A stretch of 14,204 bases of DNA, taken from contig CAYXUL010000076.1 in the NCBI GenBank assembly GCA_964468475.1, forward strand, positions 1 through 14,204, given 5' to 3'. Positions within the stretch are counted from its first letter, which is position 1, and the number at the start of each line of letters is the position of its first letter. A model generated the notes under the pieces. That model saw only the letters and a list, made by a program, of their open reading frames with translations. It made no database searches and was not told the DNA's origin. Shown piece by piece: positions 14,176 through 14,204 of this stretch. The position numbers and the translations under genes were made by a program. Origin of the DNA: JBECKX01 sp964468475 (GTDB lineage: Bacteria; Zixibacteria; MSB-5A5; CAIYYT01).

Positions 14176-14204
14176 ATAATATGTGTCTTATATAGAGTGC
14201 TTTG

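Overview
The window looks like a scaffold of an uncultured Gram-negative bacterium, most likely a metagenome assembly. There is a run of exactly 100 N (4197-4296), a TonB-dependent outer-membrane receptor, a predicted lipoprotein, and two unrelated secreted proteins that both end in paired dockerin-like calcium repeats built around the phrase SIGDAVYIINYIF. I know that type of tail mainly from FCB-group candidate phyla such as Zixibacteria. The phylum call is an inference from protein style and was not tested.

Layout. 1-1649 (+): the 3' part of an SDR oxidoreductase gene, then a DMT/EamA transporter, probably one transcript. It converges on 1660-2880 (-), a secreted dockerin-tailed protein of unknown function. 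3023-3829 (-) is a TIM-barrel protein of the sugar-phosphate isomerase/epimerase fold that seems to have lost its metal ligands. It is divergent from a cupin gene (3925, +) that is cut by the scaffold gap. After the gap, on the minus strand, lie a truncated lipoprotein with a CxxxCH haem-like motif and an ethylbenzene-dehydrogenase-type ligand-binding domain, and then a GAF-PP2C (RsbU/SpoIIE-type) phosphatase.

7186-10962 (+) is the most interesting unit. A clear cobalamin riboswitch (7236-7412) is followed by a terminator-like hairpin, a 728-aa TonB-dependent receptor and, 25 bases later, a secreted YncE-like beta-propeller with a dockerin-type tail. The order riboswitch, BtuB-like receptor, surface propeller recalls the BtuB-BtuG vitamin B12 capture pair of Bacteroides. 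Here the propeller has no lipobox and carries a dockerin-type module instead. I read it as a candidate B12 acquisition locus with a different way of holding the capture protein.

10963-14204: a spacer holding a perfect 24-bp palindrome; a ChbG/YdjC-family carbohydrate deacetylase gene with a promoter placed so that its mRNA would be leaderless; a roughly 490-bp spacer unusually rich in perfect hairpins, possibly a structured RNA; and a mitochondrial-type citrate synthase (-) with a TGTGA-N6-TCACA Crp/Fnr-type palindrome upstream. No tRNA, rRNA, insertion sequence or CRISPR array was seen.
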